Part shown: one piece after another, positions 31,276 to 38,562 of the stretch
Numbering within the stretch: the first letter of the stretch is position 1
Layout: each line of letters starts with the position of its first letter
Source of the DNA: Oscillospiraceae bacterium
Lineage (GTDB): Bacteria > Bacillota > Clostridia > Oscillospirales > Oscillospiraceae
Length of the DNA stretch: 45,586 nt
Reading direction: 5' to 3'
NCBI GenBank assembly: GCA_016293265.1
Contig: JAEDEN010000005.1
Location: 1-45,586, forward strand
Translations under genes and position numbers: made by a program
The notes under the pieces: model-generated
Told to the model about the DNA's origin: nothing
What the model saw: the letters and a program-made list of their open reading frames with translations, nothing else
The model's database searches: none

Positions 31276-32730
31276 TCATTTCGTGGCCAGGGAGAAGGTA
31301 AAGGTGGTCACTCCGTTCTCGCTGGTCACATTGATTTTTTCCTTATGCTGCTCCAAAATGGTGCGCACGATGTAAAGGCCCAGTCCTACGCCGTCCTTAT
31401 CCTCGCTGCGGGACTTGTCGCTCTTGTGGAAGCGCTCGAACAAGAGGGGCAGCTCCTCGGGGTCGATGGTCTCTCCCTCGTTGCGGACGGTGACCAGGGC
31501 CTTGCCCTCCATCCGCGCCACGCCGAGATAGAGGGTGGAACCGGGAGTGGCGAACTTGGCTGCGTTCTCCAGCAGGTTGTAGATCACCTGGGTAATCATA
31601 TCATTGTCCCCCAGCACCAAAATGGGCTCCTCGGGGATATCCGCCTCCACGTCCAGGTCCCGGTCGGTGATCTTCTTTTCCATGGAGATCAGCACCCGGC
31701 GCATACTCTCGCACAGGTCGAAGTGGTTGCCGCCCCGGAGGGGGTCTATGGCCTGAAGCTGGGAGACGTCCAGCATCCGGCGCACCATACGGCTCAGGCG
31801 GCGGCACTCGTTGGAGATGATCTGCAGGTACTGCTGCTCATTTTCCGGGGGGATGGTACCGTCCAGGATGCCGTCGGTATAGCCGGCGATGGTGGTCATG
31901 GGGGTTTTCAGCTCGTGGGAGATGTTGGCGATGAATTCCCGCCGCTGGCGCTCCGTCTGCTGCAGGGATTCGGCCATATTGTTGAAGGAGGCGGCCAGCT
32001 CTCCCATCTCGTCGCTCAGCCCCTCTTCCCGCATCCGGATGTCAAAGTCCCCCTCGGCGTAGCGCCGGGTGGCCTGCACCATCTCCCGGATGGGCTGCAC
32101 CTGCCGCATGGAGCTGATGGAGGAGGCCATAAAGCCGATCATCAGCACCACGAGGGCCGTCATCACGAACAGCCCCACCAGGCCCCGCCACACCACGTCC
32201 AGGGAGGTGCCCTCCGACACGGCGAACACCACGCCCGCCGTCTCCCGGCTCAGGGGATTGGTGGCAGGCACGCCCACCACGAAGCGGCGGCTGTCGTAAA
32301 GGCCGCCCAGATCGTCCTTTTTATAGGAGGAGCCCTTCTCCAGGATCTCCCGGGTCATTTTCTCCGGCATGGTCACCACCTGGCCGCTGAGGGATTCGTC
32401 GGTGGTGAGGAGGACGTGGCCCTCGGTGTCGCAGATCATGAACTGGGCGTCGGATACCACGGCGGCAAAGGAGGCCAGCTTCTGGAAGTCCGGGTCGGTG
32501 CGCAGCTCCTCCATATCCATGAAGCGGCCGTTTTCCAGATAGCTGACGGAAAGCTGGCCCATGACCACCGCCTTGGAGCGGATGTTTTCAATGTTCTGGT
32601 TTTTTGTGTAGTTATAGCTCAGGGAAAAGAAGGATACGCCCAGCAGAAACAGTGTCACCATCACCATGCCGGTGGTGACGAACATCTGCTGCCAGTAAAT
32701 GCCCTGAAAGCGTTTGCGCAGCTTCTTCAT
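31276..32730 (-). CDS. Membrane sensor histidine kinase
   Basis: 484 residues. Membrane helices at about 15-40 and 180-204 flank an extracellular sensor of about 140 residues. HAMP domain at about 204-256, HisKA with phospho-acceptor His272 in ANISHELKTPMTT, and HATPase_c with N-box VIYNLLENAAKF, G1 KDGVGLGLYIV and the C-terminal TTFTFSL. It phosphorylates the regulator encoded just upstream, with which it overlaps by 4 bp (ATGA). The architecture is that of PhoR/VicK-like kinases, although a PAS domain is not seen. The signal is unknown; coupling with HtrA suggests envelope stress. Confidence 0.94.
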   Translation of the reverse strand: MKKLRKRFQGIYWQQMFVTTGMVMVTLFLLGVSFFSLSYNYTKNQNIENIRSKAVVMGQLSVSYLENGRFMDMEELRTDPDFQKLASFAAVVSDAQFMICDTEGHVLLTTDESLSGQVVTMPEKMTREILEKGSSYKKDDLGGLYDSRRFVVGVPATNPLSRETAGVVFAVSEGTSLDVVWRGLVGLFVMTALVVLMIGFMASSISSMRQVQPIREMVQATRRYAEGDFDIRMREEGLSDEMGELAASFNNMAESLQQTERQRREFIANISHELKTPMTTIAGYTDGILDGTIPPENEQQYLQIISNECRRLSRMVRRMLDVSQLQAIDPLRGGNHFDLCESMRRVLISMEKKITDRDLDVEADIPEEPILVLGDNDMITQVIYNLLENAAKFATPGSTLYLGVARMEGKALVTVRNEGETIDPEELPLLFERFHKSDKSRSEDKDGVGLGLYIVRTILEQHKEKINVTSENGVTTFTFSLATK

Positions 32731-33434
32731 GCTTTTTCCGCCGCCTTGGCGCCGTTGGCCGTTTCAAACTTGTATCCAACGCCCCACACCGTCTTGAGGG
32801 CCCACTGGTCGGACACGTTTTCCACCTTTTCCCGCAGGCGCTTGATGTGCACGTCCACGGTACGGCTGTCGCCAAAATAGTCAAAGCCCCACACCTCGTC
32901 AAGAAGCTGGTTGCGGGTGTAGACCCGGTTGGGGGTGGAGGCCAGGTGGTAAAGGAGCTCCAGCTCCTTGGGGGGCGTGTCGATCTTCTTGCCGTCCACC
33001 ACCAGCTCATAGGAGTCCAGGTCAATGGTGAGCTTGTCAAAGGTCAGGCGCTTGCTGGTGTCCATGGGGATCTCCGTCCGGCGCAGCACCGCGTTGATGC
33101 GGGCGATCAGCTCCTTCATCTCAAAGGGCTTGACGATGTAATCGTCCGCCCCCATCTCCAGGCCCTGGATGCGGTCCATCACCTCGCCCTTGGCGGTGAG
33201 CATGATAATGGGCACCTTGGAGGTCTCCCGGATCTTGGCGCACACGCTCCAGCCGTCCAGCACGGGCAGCATGATATCCAGCAGGATCAGGTCGGGGGCC
33301 TGCCGGTTGAATTCCTCGATGGCCCTTCCGCCATCGGCGGCGATGCGGACATCGAAGCCCTCCTTCACAAGATACATATGGATGAGGTCGGAAATATTAT
33401 GATCGTCCTCCACAACCAAGATGTTTCGTCCCAT
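32727..33434 (-). CDS. OmpR/PhoB-family response regulator
   Basis: 235 residues behind CGGAGG. The receiver domain has the acidic pocket VVEDDHN, phospho-acceptor Asp53 (LLDIMLPVLDG), Thr in MLTAKG and Lys in YIVKPF. The C-terminal winged helix (about 130-225) includes LLDEVWGFDYFGDSRTVDVHIKRLREK, the recognition helix of the OmpR class, and WGVGYKF. It binds direct repeats and activates transcription. First gene of the operon with the kinase and HtrA. Direct repeats upstream of its own promoter suggest autoregulation. Confidence 0.95.
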   Translation of the reverse strand: MGRNILVVEDDHNISDLIHMYLVKEGFDVRIAADGGRAIEEFNRQAPDLILLDIMLPVLDGWSVCAKIRETSKVPIIMLTAKGEVMDRIQGLEMGADDYIVKPFEMKELIARINAVLRRTEIPMDTSKRLTFDKLTIDLDSYELVVDGKKIDTPPKELELLYHLASTPNRVYTRNQLLDEVWGFDYFGDSRTVDVHIKRLREKVENVSDQWALKTVWGVGYKFETANGAKAAEKA

Positions 33435-33472
33435 GGCAATACCTCCGTTTTCCGAATGAATTCTTATCCTCT

Positions 33473-33524
33473 ATTATATCCGCAATCATGCGCCGTTGTT
33501 GAATTTTCTGTAAATCCTTGTAAA
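33473..33524 (-). promoter_or_regulatory. Activator-type promoter with TTTACA direct repeats, response-regulator operon
   Basis: On the minus strand, TATAAT (33473-33478) has no proper -35. Instead TTTACA (33519-33524), TTTACA (33509-33514) and TTCAACA (33497-33503) are repeated at 10-11 bp, the layout of PhoP/PhoB-type sites that overlap the -35 position. Confidence 0.6.
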
Positions 33525-33540
33525 CAGTCCGGCGAAATCC

Positions 33541-34647
33541 TCACACCGTCTCCGTCAGGGCGCGGCAGCGTCCCTCCGCCTGGGCCACCGCCGTCAAAAA
33601 GCTGCGGAGCCCCACCGGAGTGGCCTCCGTTCCCAGCCATACCACAACGTTCCCCCGCCGCTCGGAGATGCGGCGGACCAGGGTCTTGGCCTGGTCGGCA
33701 GTGCGAAGGCCGTATTGGGTACGGTCCATATCCGGCGTCACCAGGCGGTAGCCCGCCTCCTCCGCCTCCCGGAGCACCTCCTCCGGGGCGCCCGGCGCCA
33801 TCACAAGGCGGGTGCGGGTGCAGGCAGCTTCCTTCAGGGCGTCGTTGGCGGCGGCGGCCTGCTCCAATACCTCCCCCTCCGCCAGGATGCCCACGGAGTG
33901 TCCGGTGGCCGTCATGCGCCGGAGGACGCCGCCGCTGCGGGCCATCTCCTCCGGCGTGAAGAACACCGCCGCCTGGATGCCGGCGTGGTCCAGCGTGTCC
34001 AGCATGGCGGAAAGGTTCTCATCCGCCCGCAGGCACAGGTACACCCGCTTGCCGTCCATCACCGTCTCATCCGGCTCCGCCGCAGGCGGGGTGACGGGGA
34101 CGGCGGGCTGCTCCTTGCTCTTCAGGTACTCCTTGTAGCGGCTTTCCATGATGTAGGAGGCGGCGTCGGCAAAACGGGTGTCGGAAAGGGGATAGTCCTG
34201 CTTGCGCAGCCACACCATGTAGCCATGGGGCACCTCGGTAATGGTGTACCTCAGGTCGAAAAACCGGGCCACCAGGGAGGCGGAGACATAGACCTGGCCG
34301 CCCCGCTCAATGGCGCCGGGATAGTAGACCATCTCTTCCTCGTCCCGGGCATAGTCCGTGGACAGATCGAACCACAGGGAATGGCTCCCCCGGTACAGGA
34401 TCACCAGATTCTGGGTGTCATTTCGGGTATAGGAGACCTCCAGGGACTTGCGCACCGCGCCGGTAAAAATACCGGCGGGGATGTAAATGCTGCTGCCGGA
34501 GAGGAAGGGCATGGACTCGTCCCGCAGGGGCAGAATGCTCTCGCCCATGGCGGTGAAGAACACGCTCTCCTCGGCCCTGACCGGGGGGGCCGCCAGGGAA
34601 AGGAGCACAGCCGCGCAGAAAAACAGTGCCAGCAGCCTTTTTTTCAT
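33541..34647 (-). CDS. Secreted protein: copper-amine-oxidase-like N-domain plus degenerate NodB (deacetylase) domain
   Basis: 368 residues. Signal peptide 1-25 (cleavage near VRA-EE). Residues 30-155 resemble the Cu_amine_oxidN1-type stalk domain found in Firmicutes wall proteins (MPFLSGSSIYIPAGIF; GGQVYVSASLVARFFDLRY). Residues 195-365 follow the NodB deacetylase fold (KRVYLCLRADENLSAMLDTLDHAGIQAAVFFTPEEM; GVLRRMTATGHSVGILAEG). The catalytic TFDDGP is replaced by LCLRADEN and the H-x-x-x-H metal site (normally in GHEIGNHT) by GHSVGILA. It is therefore probably a non-catalytic glycan-binding relative. Monocistronic. Confidence 0.8.
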   Translation of the reverse strand: MKKRLLALFFCAAVLLSLAAPPVRAEESVFFTAMGESILPLRDESMPFLSGSSIYIPAGIFTGAVRKSLEVSYTRNDTQNLVILYRGSHSLWFDLSTDYARDEEEMVYYPGAIERGGQVYVSASLVARFFDLRYTITEVPHGYMVWLRKQDYPLSDTRFADAASYIMESRYKEYLKSKEQPAVPVTPPAAEPDETVMDGKRVYLCLRADENLSAMLDTLDHAGIQAAVFFTPEEMARSGGVLRRMTATGHSVGILAEGEVLEQAAAANDALKEAACTRTRLVMAPGAPEEVLREAEEAGYRLVTPDMDRTQYGLRTADQAKTLVRRISERRGNVVVWLGTEATPVGLRSFLTAVAQAEGRCRALTETV

Positions 34648-34690
34648 ACCGGTCCCTCCTCAAGTCGCTCCCGCGCAATTTGAATATGAT

Positions 34691-34720
34691 ATTATAGCAC
34701 ATCCGCCGCTTTTTTGTAAA
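34691..34720 (-). promoter_or_regulatory. Promoter of the NodB-like gene
   Basis: Minus-strand TTTACA (34715-34720), 18 bp, TATAAT (34691-34696) preceded by TGTGC. Confidence 0.65.
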
Positions 34721-34794
34721 GCAGCAGCGGTTCCGGTCCCTTTTCCCCATTGGAGGGACGGCAAAATCTCCGGCGACTTCACCAACCAGCTTTG

Positions 34795-34823
34795 TTGCGG
34801 ACGCTCCCGCGGCATGGTAGAAT
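34795..34823 (+). promoter_or_regulatory. Promoter upstream of the Imm5-like gene
   Basis: TTGCGG (34795-34800), 17 bp, TAGAAT (34818-34823). It leaves a leader of about 115 nt before the ATG at 34948; I see no gene or clear structure in that leader. Confidence 0.5.
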
Positions 34824-34947
34824 GAACCCGGCAAACCGGAATTTGAAGGGAGTGCGTATCTGTGCCATTTATGCTATTTTGTGCTATGGTTGAACTGCGC
34901 AGGAAAACACAGGATTCCATCATAAAACATTGGAGCGGGGAACAGAA

Positions 34948-35490
34948 ATGAATTGGATTGATGAAGTCCGCATGAAGCTTAAGCGGAAAAACCAAATTTT
35001 ATTTGGGAAGGATTCCGAATATTTACAGGATCTGGTGATGCTGTTTCAGGGTCAAGACCATAGGGTCATGGCGTTATGGGCCTTTGATTTCGCTGAGGAA
35101 TCCATAGCAAAGCTGGAAGAAGCATATCCCGGCGAAAAGCGGCCGAGAGAAGCGCTGGAAGCGGCTCAGGATTGGGCGGCGGGTAAAATCAAAATGCGGT
35201 TGGCCCAGCGAAAGATCCTGGACTGCCACGCCTTTGCGAAAGAGATCCATTGTAAAGAGGATATTGCCCTATGCCACGCTGTGGGACAGGCGTGCGGGGT
35301 CGTTCATACCCCGGGACACGCAATAGGTTATCCGGTATATGACCTTACCTCCATCATTTACAGGTATGGGATTGAGAATTGCGCAGAGGCGGTTGAGTTC
35401 CGCAAACAGCAGTATATGGACCGGTTGTTCTATTGGAAGGAACACCTGTGTGATGATAGAAGGGATTGGGCAGCTTTTATGCTGAAATAA
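34948..35490 (+). CDS. Putative immunity protein (Imm5-like helical family)
   Basis: 180 residues from the ATG at 34948; a TTG six codons upstream is the alternative. The all-helical pattern ALWAFDFAEESIAKLEEAYPGEKRPREALEAAQDWAAGKI followed by HAFAKEIH, ALCHAVGQACGVVHTPGHAIGYPVYD is that of the putative-immunity-protein family annotated beside polymorphic toxins. No toxin gene is adjacent, so it is an orphan. Lower GC and more A/T-ending codons than the neighbours (e.g. AAATTT, GAAGAA) suggest recent acquisition. The true role is unproven. Confidence 0.75.
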   Translation: MNWIDEVRMKLKRKNQILFGKDSEYLQDLVMLFQGQDHRVMALWAFDFAEESIAKLEEAYPGEKRPREALEAAQDWAAGKIKMRLAQRKILDCHAFAKEIHCKEDIALCHAVGQACGVVHTPGHAIGYPVYDLTSIIYRYGIENCAEAVEFRKQQYMDRLFYWKEHLCDDRRDWAAFMLK

Positions 35491-35557
35491 TCTCGTAAGA
35501 AAACCTGAGGATTCCGCTTTTTTCGGGGGAAGCCTTTTCGATTCTCGCGGATATCCC

Positions 35558-35586
35558 TTGCGCTTTTGGGCTTGTAATGCTACAAT
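35558..35586 (+). promoter_or_regulatory. Promoter of ychF
   Basis: TTGCGC (35558-35563), 17 bp, TACAAT (35581-35586), 36 bp before the ATG. Confidence 0.75.
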
Positions 35587-35622
35587 ACTGTGTTGAAAAT
35601 ACTGCAAAGGAGCTTTGCTTTT

Positions 35623-36714
35623 ATGAAATTAGGTATCGTAGGCCTGCCCAACGTGGGCAAGTCCACTCTCTTCAACGCCATCACCAACGCCGGCGCCGAA
35701 AGCGCCAACTACCCCTTCTGCACCATCGACCCCAACGTGGGCACCGTGGCCGTGCCCGACGAGCGGCTGGACAAGCTGGCCGAGATGTACCAGCCCGACA
35801 AGAAGACCCCCGCCGTCATCGAGTTCGTGGACATCGCCGGCCTGGTGAAGGGCGCCAGCAAGGGCGAGGGCCTGGGCAACAAGTTCCTGGCCAATATCCG
35901 GGGTACCGACGCCATCGTCCATGTGGTGCGCTGCTTTGACGATGAGAACGTCATCCACGTGGAGGGCAGCACCGACCCCCAGCGGGACATCGACATCATC
36001 AACATGGAGCTGGTGATGGCGGACCTGGAAATGGTGCAGCGCCGTGTGGAAAAGGCCGCCAAGGCCATGAAGGGCGACAAAAAGTTCGCCCATGAGGTGG
36101 AGGTCTTTACCGCCCTGCAAAAGCACCTGGACGGCGGCCACCTGGCCCGCACCTTCCAGTGCAGCGATGATGACGCCGCCCTGATCGCCACCAGCGACCT
36201 TCTGACCCTCAAGCCCGTGATCTACGCCGCCAACACCGACGAGGCGGGTTTCACCAACCTGGAAGAAAACCGGTACTATAAGCAGGTCCAGGACATCGCC
36301 GCCGCGGAGGGAAGCCAGGTCCTCCCCATCTGCGCCAAGATGGAGCAGGACATCGCGGAGCTGGAAGAGGAGGAGAAGGCCCTGTTCCTGGAGGAGCTGG
36401 GCGTAGCCGAGTCCGGCCTGGACCGCCTCATCAAATGCTCCTATGCCTTGCTGGGCCTGATCTCCTTCCTGACCTACGGTAAGGACGAGTGCCGGGCCTG
36501 GACCATCCGCAAGGGCACCAAGGCCCCCCAGGCCGCCGGCAAGATCCACTCCGACATTGAGCGTGGCTTCATCCGCGCCGAGGTCATCGCCTACGAGGAC
36601 ATGGTCAAATGCGGCAGCGTCAACGCCGCCAAGGAAAAGGGGCTGCTGCGCAGCGAAGGCAAGGAGTATGTGGTCCAGGACGGCGACATGATCTACTTCC
36701 GGTTCAACGTGTGA
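35623..36714 (+). CDS. ychF: Redox-regulated ATPase YchF (OLA1 family)
   Basis: 363 residues from the ATG at 35623 behind AAAGGAG. P-loop GLPNVGKSTLFNAI (residues 7-20), switch region ANYPFCTIDPNVGTVAVPD, G3 FVDIAGLVKGASKGEGLGNKFL, and the ATP-specific NTDE in YAANTDEAGF instead of NKxD. A coiled-coil stretch (about 125-165) and a C-terminal TGS domain (TYGKDECRAWTIRKGTKAPQAA, AYEDMVKCGS) complete the family layout. It binds the ribosome and hydrolyses ATP; it is linked to translation and oxidative stress control. Strong codon bias. Monocistronic with terminator. Confidence 0.97.
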   Translation: MKLGIVGLPNVGKSTLFNAITNAGAESANYPFCTIDPNVGTVAVPDERLDKLAEMYQPDKKTPAVIEFVDIAGLVKGASKGEGLGNKFLANIRGTDAIVHVVRCFDDENVIHVEGSTDPQRDIDIINMELVMADLEMVQRRVEKAAKAMKGDKKFAHEVEVFTALQKHLDGGHLARTFQCSDDDAALIATSDLLTLKPVIYAANTDEAGFTNLEENRYYKQVQDIAAAEGSQVLPICAKMEQDIAELEEEEKALFLEELGVAESGLDRLIKCSYALLGLISFLTYGKDECRAWTIRKGTKAPQAAGKIHSDIERGFIRAEVIAYEDMVKCGSVNAAKEKGLLRSEGKEYVVQDGDMIYFRFNV

Positions 36715-36775
36715 TGGCCCTCCGAGGCAGGCTCCGCACCCTACCCCGGCGTCCCGCGGCTCCATTATTCTCTCC

Positions 36776-36811
36776 AAAAGCAGCAGAAAGGTTGGCCTTT
36801 CTGTTGCTTTT
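36776..36811 (+). terminator. Terminator of ychF
   Basis: AAAAGCAGCAGAAAGG (36776-36791), TTGG, CCTTTCTGTTGCTTTT (36796-36811), followed by CTTTTC. Confidence 0.88.
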
Positions 36812-36832
36812 CTTTTCCCTATGTGTTATACT
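36804..36832 (+). promoter_or_regulatory. Promoter of the selenium-type cassette
   Basis: TTGCTT (36804-36809, inside the terminator's right arm), 17 bp, TATACT (36827-36832). Confidence 0.65.
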
Positions 36833-36867
36833 TTCAAAAAAATAACGGTGTTGAGAGGAGGGACGCC

Positions 36868-37104
36868 ATGCGGCGGAAGGAGCTTCGGCTGGTGGTGGCC
36901 TTCCACACCACCGCCTGCGCCATGGCGGCGGAAAAGCACTGCCGCGCCGCGGGTCTTGCAGGAAGGCTGATCCCCGTCCCCCGGAGCATCACCTCGGACT
37001 GCGGCATCGCCTGGTCGGCGCCGCCGGGGCTGCGGGACCAGGTGGAATCGCTTTTGGCGCAGGCGGGTGTGGAGACCGCCGGGTTTTATGAATTGCCGCT
37101 TTAA
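36868..37104 (+). CDS. DUF3343 domain protein (selenium-metabolism associated)
   Basis: 78 residues from the ATG at 36868 behind GAGAGGAGG. The DUF3343 pattern is VVAFHTTACAMAAEKHCRAAGLAGRLIPVPRSITSDCGIAWSAPP, with a conserved Cys-Gly (SDCGIAW). The fold is a small ferredoxin-like domain. It is found next to yedE and yedF/tusA in organisms that use selenium, as here; a role in handling a thiol/selenol carrier is inferred from context. 33 bp upstream of yedE. Confidence 0.88.
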   Translation: MRRKELRLVVAFHTTACAMAAEKHCRAAGLAGRLIPVPRSITSDCGIAWSAPPGLRDQVESLLAQAGVETAGFYELPL

Positions 37105-37137
37105 AAGGCGGTTATTGAACAAAAAGGAGATGGAGAA

Positions 37138-38250
37138 ATGACAGAAAAAAAGAGTTGGCTGCGGGATCACGGGATGATCCTCCTGGCCGGTATCGTGGTA
37201 GGCCTTGCCGCCCTGGTGCTGCAAAAGCTGGGAAATCCCAAAAACATGGGTTTTTGTATCGCCTGCTTTGAGCGGGACATCGCCGGCGCTCTGGGCTTCC
37301 ACAGCGCGGCGAAGGTGCAGTATCTGCGGCCGGAGATCATCGGCATCGTGCTGGGCGCCATGATCGCGGCCATGGCGGCCAGGGAATTCCGGGCAAAATG
37401 CGGCTCCTCCCCCGCCAGCCGGTTCCTGATGGGCCTGTTCGTCATGATCGGCGCGCTGGTGTTTCTGGGCTGCCCCCTGCGGATGGTCATCCGCCTGGGA
37501 GGCGGCGACCTGACGGCGGTGGCGGGCTTCCTTGGCTTTTTTGCAGGCATCCTGGTGGGTGTCCTGTGCCTGAAAAAGGGCTTTTCCCTGGGCCGCGCCT
37601 ATCCGGCGGCCAAGGGGGAGGGGCTGGTGCTGCCGGCGGTGATGGTGATCCTGCTGGCGCTGCTGCTTTTCGCCCCCTCCCTGCTGCGTTTTTCCGACTC
37701 CGGCCCCGGCTCCATGCACGCCTTTTGGGCGGTTTCCCTGGCAGCGGGCCTTGCCGTGGGCGTTTTTGCCCAGCGCAGCCGCCTTTGCATGGCCGGCGGC
37801 CTGCGTGACGCGGTGATGCTGCGGGACTTCCAGCTCCTCACCGGCTTCGCGGCCATCTGGGCCACCGTCACCCTGGGGAACCTGCTGATGGGGGACTATC
37901 ACCTCTCCGCCCTTTCCCAGCCCATCGCCCACAGCCAGTACCTGTGGTCCTTCCTGGGCATGGCCCTGGCGGGCTGGGGCTCCGTCCTGCTGGGCGGCTG
38001 CCCCCTGCGCCAGTTGATCCTGGCCGGCGAAGGAAACGGCGACTCCGCCGTTACGGTGCTGGGCATGGTGGCAGGCGCCGCCGTGGCCCACAACTTCGGC
38101 CTTGCCGGCGCCGCGGACAGCGTGGCCGAGAACGGGGCCTACGTGGTCGGCGGCATCGGTACGGCGGGTAAGATTGCCGTGGCCCTGGGCTTTGCCGTGC
38201 TGCTGCTCATCACGCTGACACATCTTCCCAGGAAGGAGGCACAGGTATGA
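37138..38250 (+). CDS. yedE: YedE-type putative selenium transporter
   Basis: 370 residues, about ten membrane helices in two repeats, start behind AAAGGAG. Conserved cysteine motifs of the YeeE/YedE family are visible: GFCIACFERD (about 39-48), LGCPLRMVIRLGGGD (about 117-131), SRLCMAGGLRD (about 220-230) and GGCPLRQLILAGEG (about 286-299). The two CPLR motifs probably line the path for a thiosulfate- or selenium-type sulfur compound. The partner gene for the TusA-like protein overlaps by ATGA. Selenium specificity is inferred from the cassette. Confidence 0.9.
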   Translation: MTEKKSWLRDHGMILLAGIVVGLAALVLQKLGNPKNMGFCIACFERDIAGALGFHSAAKVQYLRPEIIGIVLGAMIAAMAAREFRAKCGSSPASRFLMGLFVMIGALVFLGCPLRMVIRLGGGDLTAVAGFLGFFAGILVGVLCLKKGFSLGRAYPAAKGEGLVLPAVMVILLALLLFAPSLLRFSDSGPGSMHAFWAVSLAAGLAVGVFAQRSRLCMAGGLRDAVMLRDFQLLTGFAAIWATVTLGNLLMGDYHLSALSQPIAHSQYLWSFLGMALAGWGSVLLGGCPLRQLILAGEGNGDSAVTVLGMVAGAAVAHNFGLAGAADSVAENGAYVVGGIGTAGKIAVALGFAVLLLITLTHLPRKEAQV

Positions 38251-38450
38251 TCGACACCAGAGGACTTTCCTGCCCCACCCCCGTCTTCATGGTGCAGCAG
38301 GCCATCAAGTCCGGCGCTCCCGCCGAGCTGGAGGTGCTCTGCGACGCCCGGGTGGCGGTGGAGAACATCACCCGCCTGGCCGGGACCATGGGCTATCAGG
38401 TCACCGTGGCTGACCGGGACGGCGAGTTCAAGCTGACGCTGCGCAAATAA
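38247..38450 (+). CDS. yedF: TusA/YedF-family sulfur(selenium)-carrier protein
   Basis: 67 residues. The TusA/SirA motif DTRGLSCPTPVFMVQQAI has the persulfide-carrying Cys9 in CPTP. It is shorter than YedF proteins that carry an extra C-terminal DsrE-like domain, so it is the minimal carrier. It starts within the stop of yedE (ATGA), so carrier and transporter are made together. It presumably accepts sulfur or selenium from YedE and passes it on. Confidence 0.9.
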   Translation: MIDTRGLSCPTPVFMVQQAIKSGAPAELEVLCDARVAVENITRLAGTMGYQVTVADRDGEFKLTLRK

Positions 38451-38454
38451 ATAC

Positions 38455-38486
38455 ACGCACCGGATGCCTGTGGGCATCCGGTGCGT
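38455..38486. terminator. Terminator of the selenium-type cassette
   Basis: ACGCACCGGATGCC (38455-38468), TGTG, GGCATCCGGTGCGT (38473-38486), then TTGT. Confidence 0.85.
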
Positions 38487-38508
38487 TTGTATATATCCGG
38501 CAATTCCG

Positions 38509-38538
38509 CGGGGCGGCCGAAAAGGCCGCCCCGTTTTT
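38509..38538. terminator. Second hairpin between the cassette and nifJ
   Basis: CGGGGCGGCC (38509-38518), GAAAA, GGCCGCCCCG (38524-38533), T5. Tandem insulation of the convergent pair. Confidence 0.8.
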
Positions 38539-38562
38539 CCGTATTTCTGCGAGTCCGCCCGC

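Noticed and set aside
34858..34902. 13-codon frame beginning with GTG in the Imm5-like gene leader
   Set aside because: The ribosome site is poorly placed and there is no repeat or homologous pattern; considered chance.
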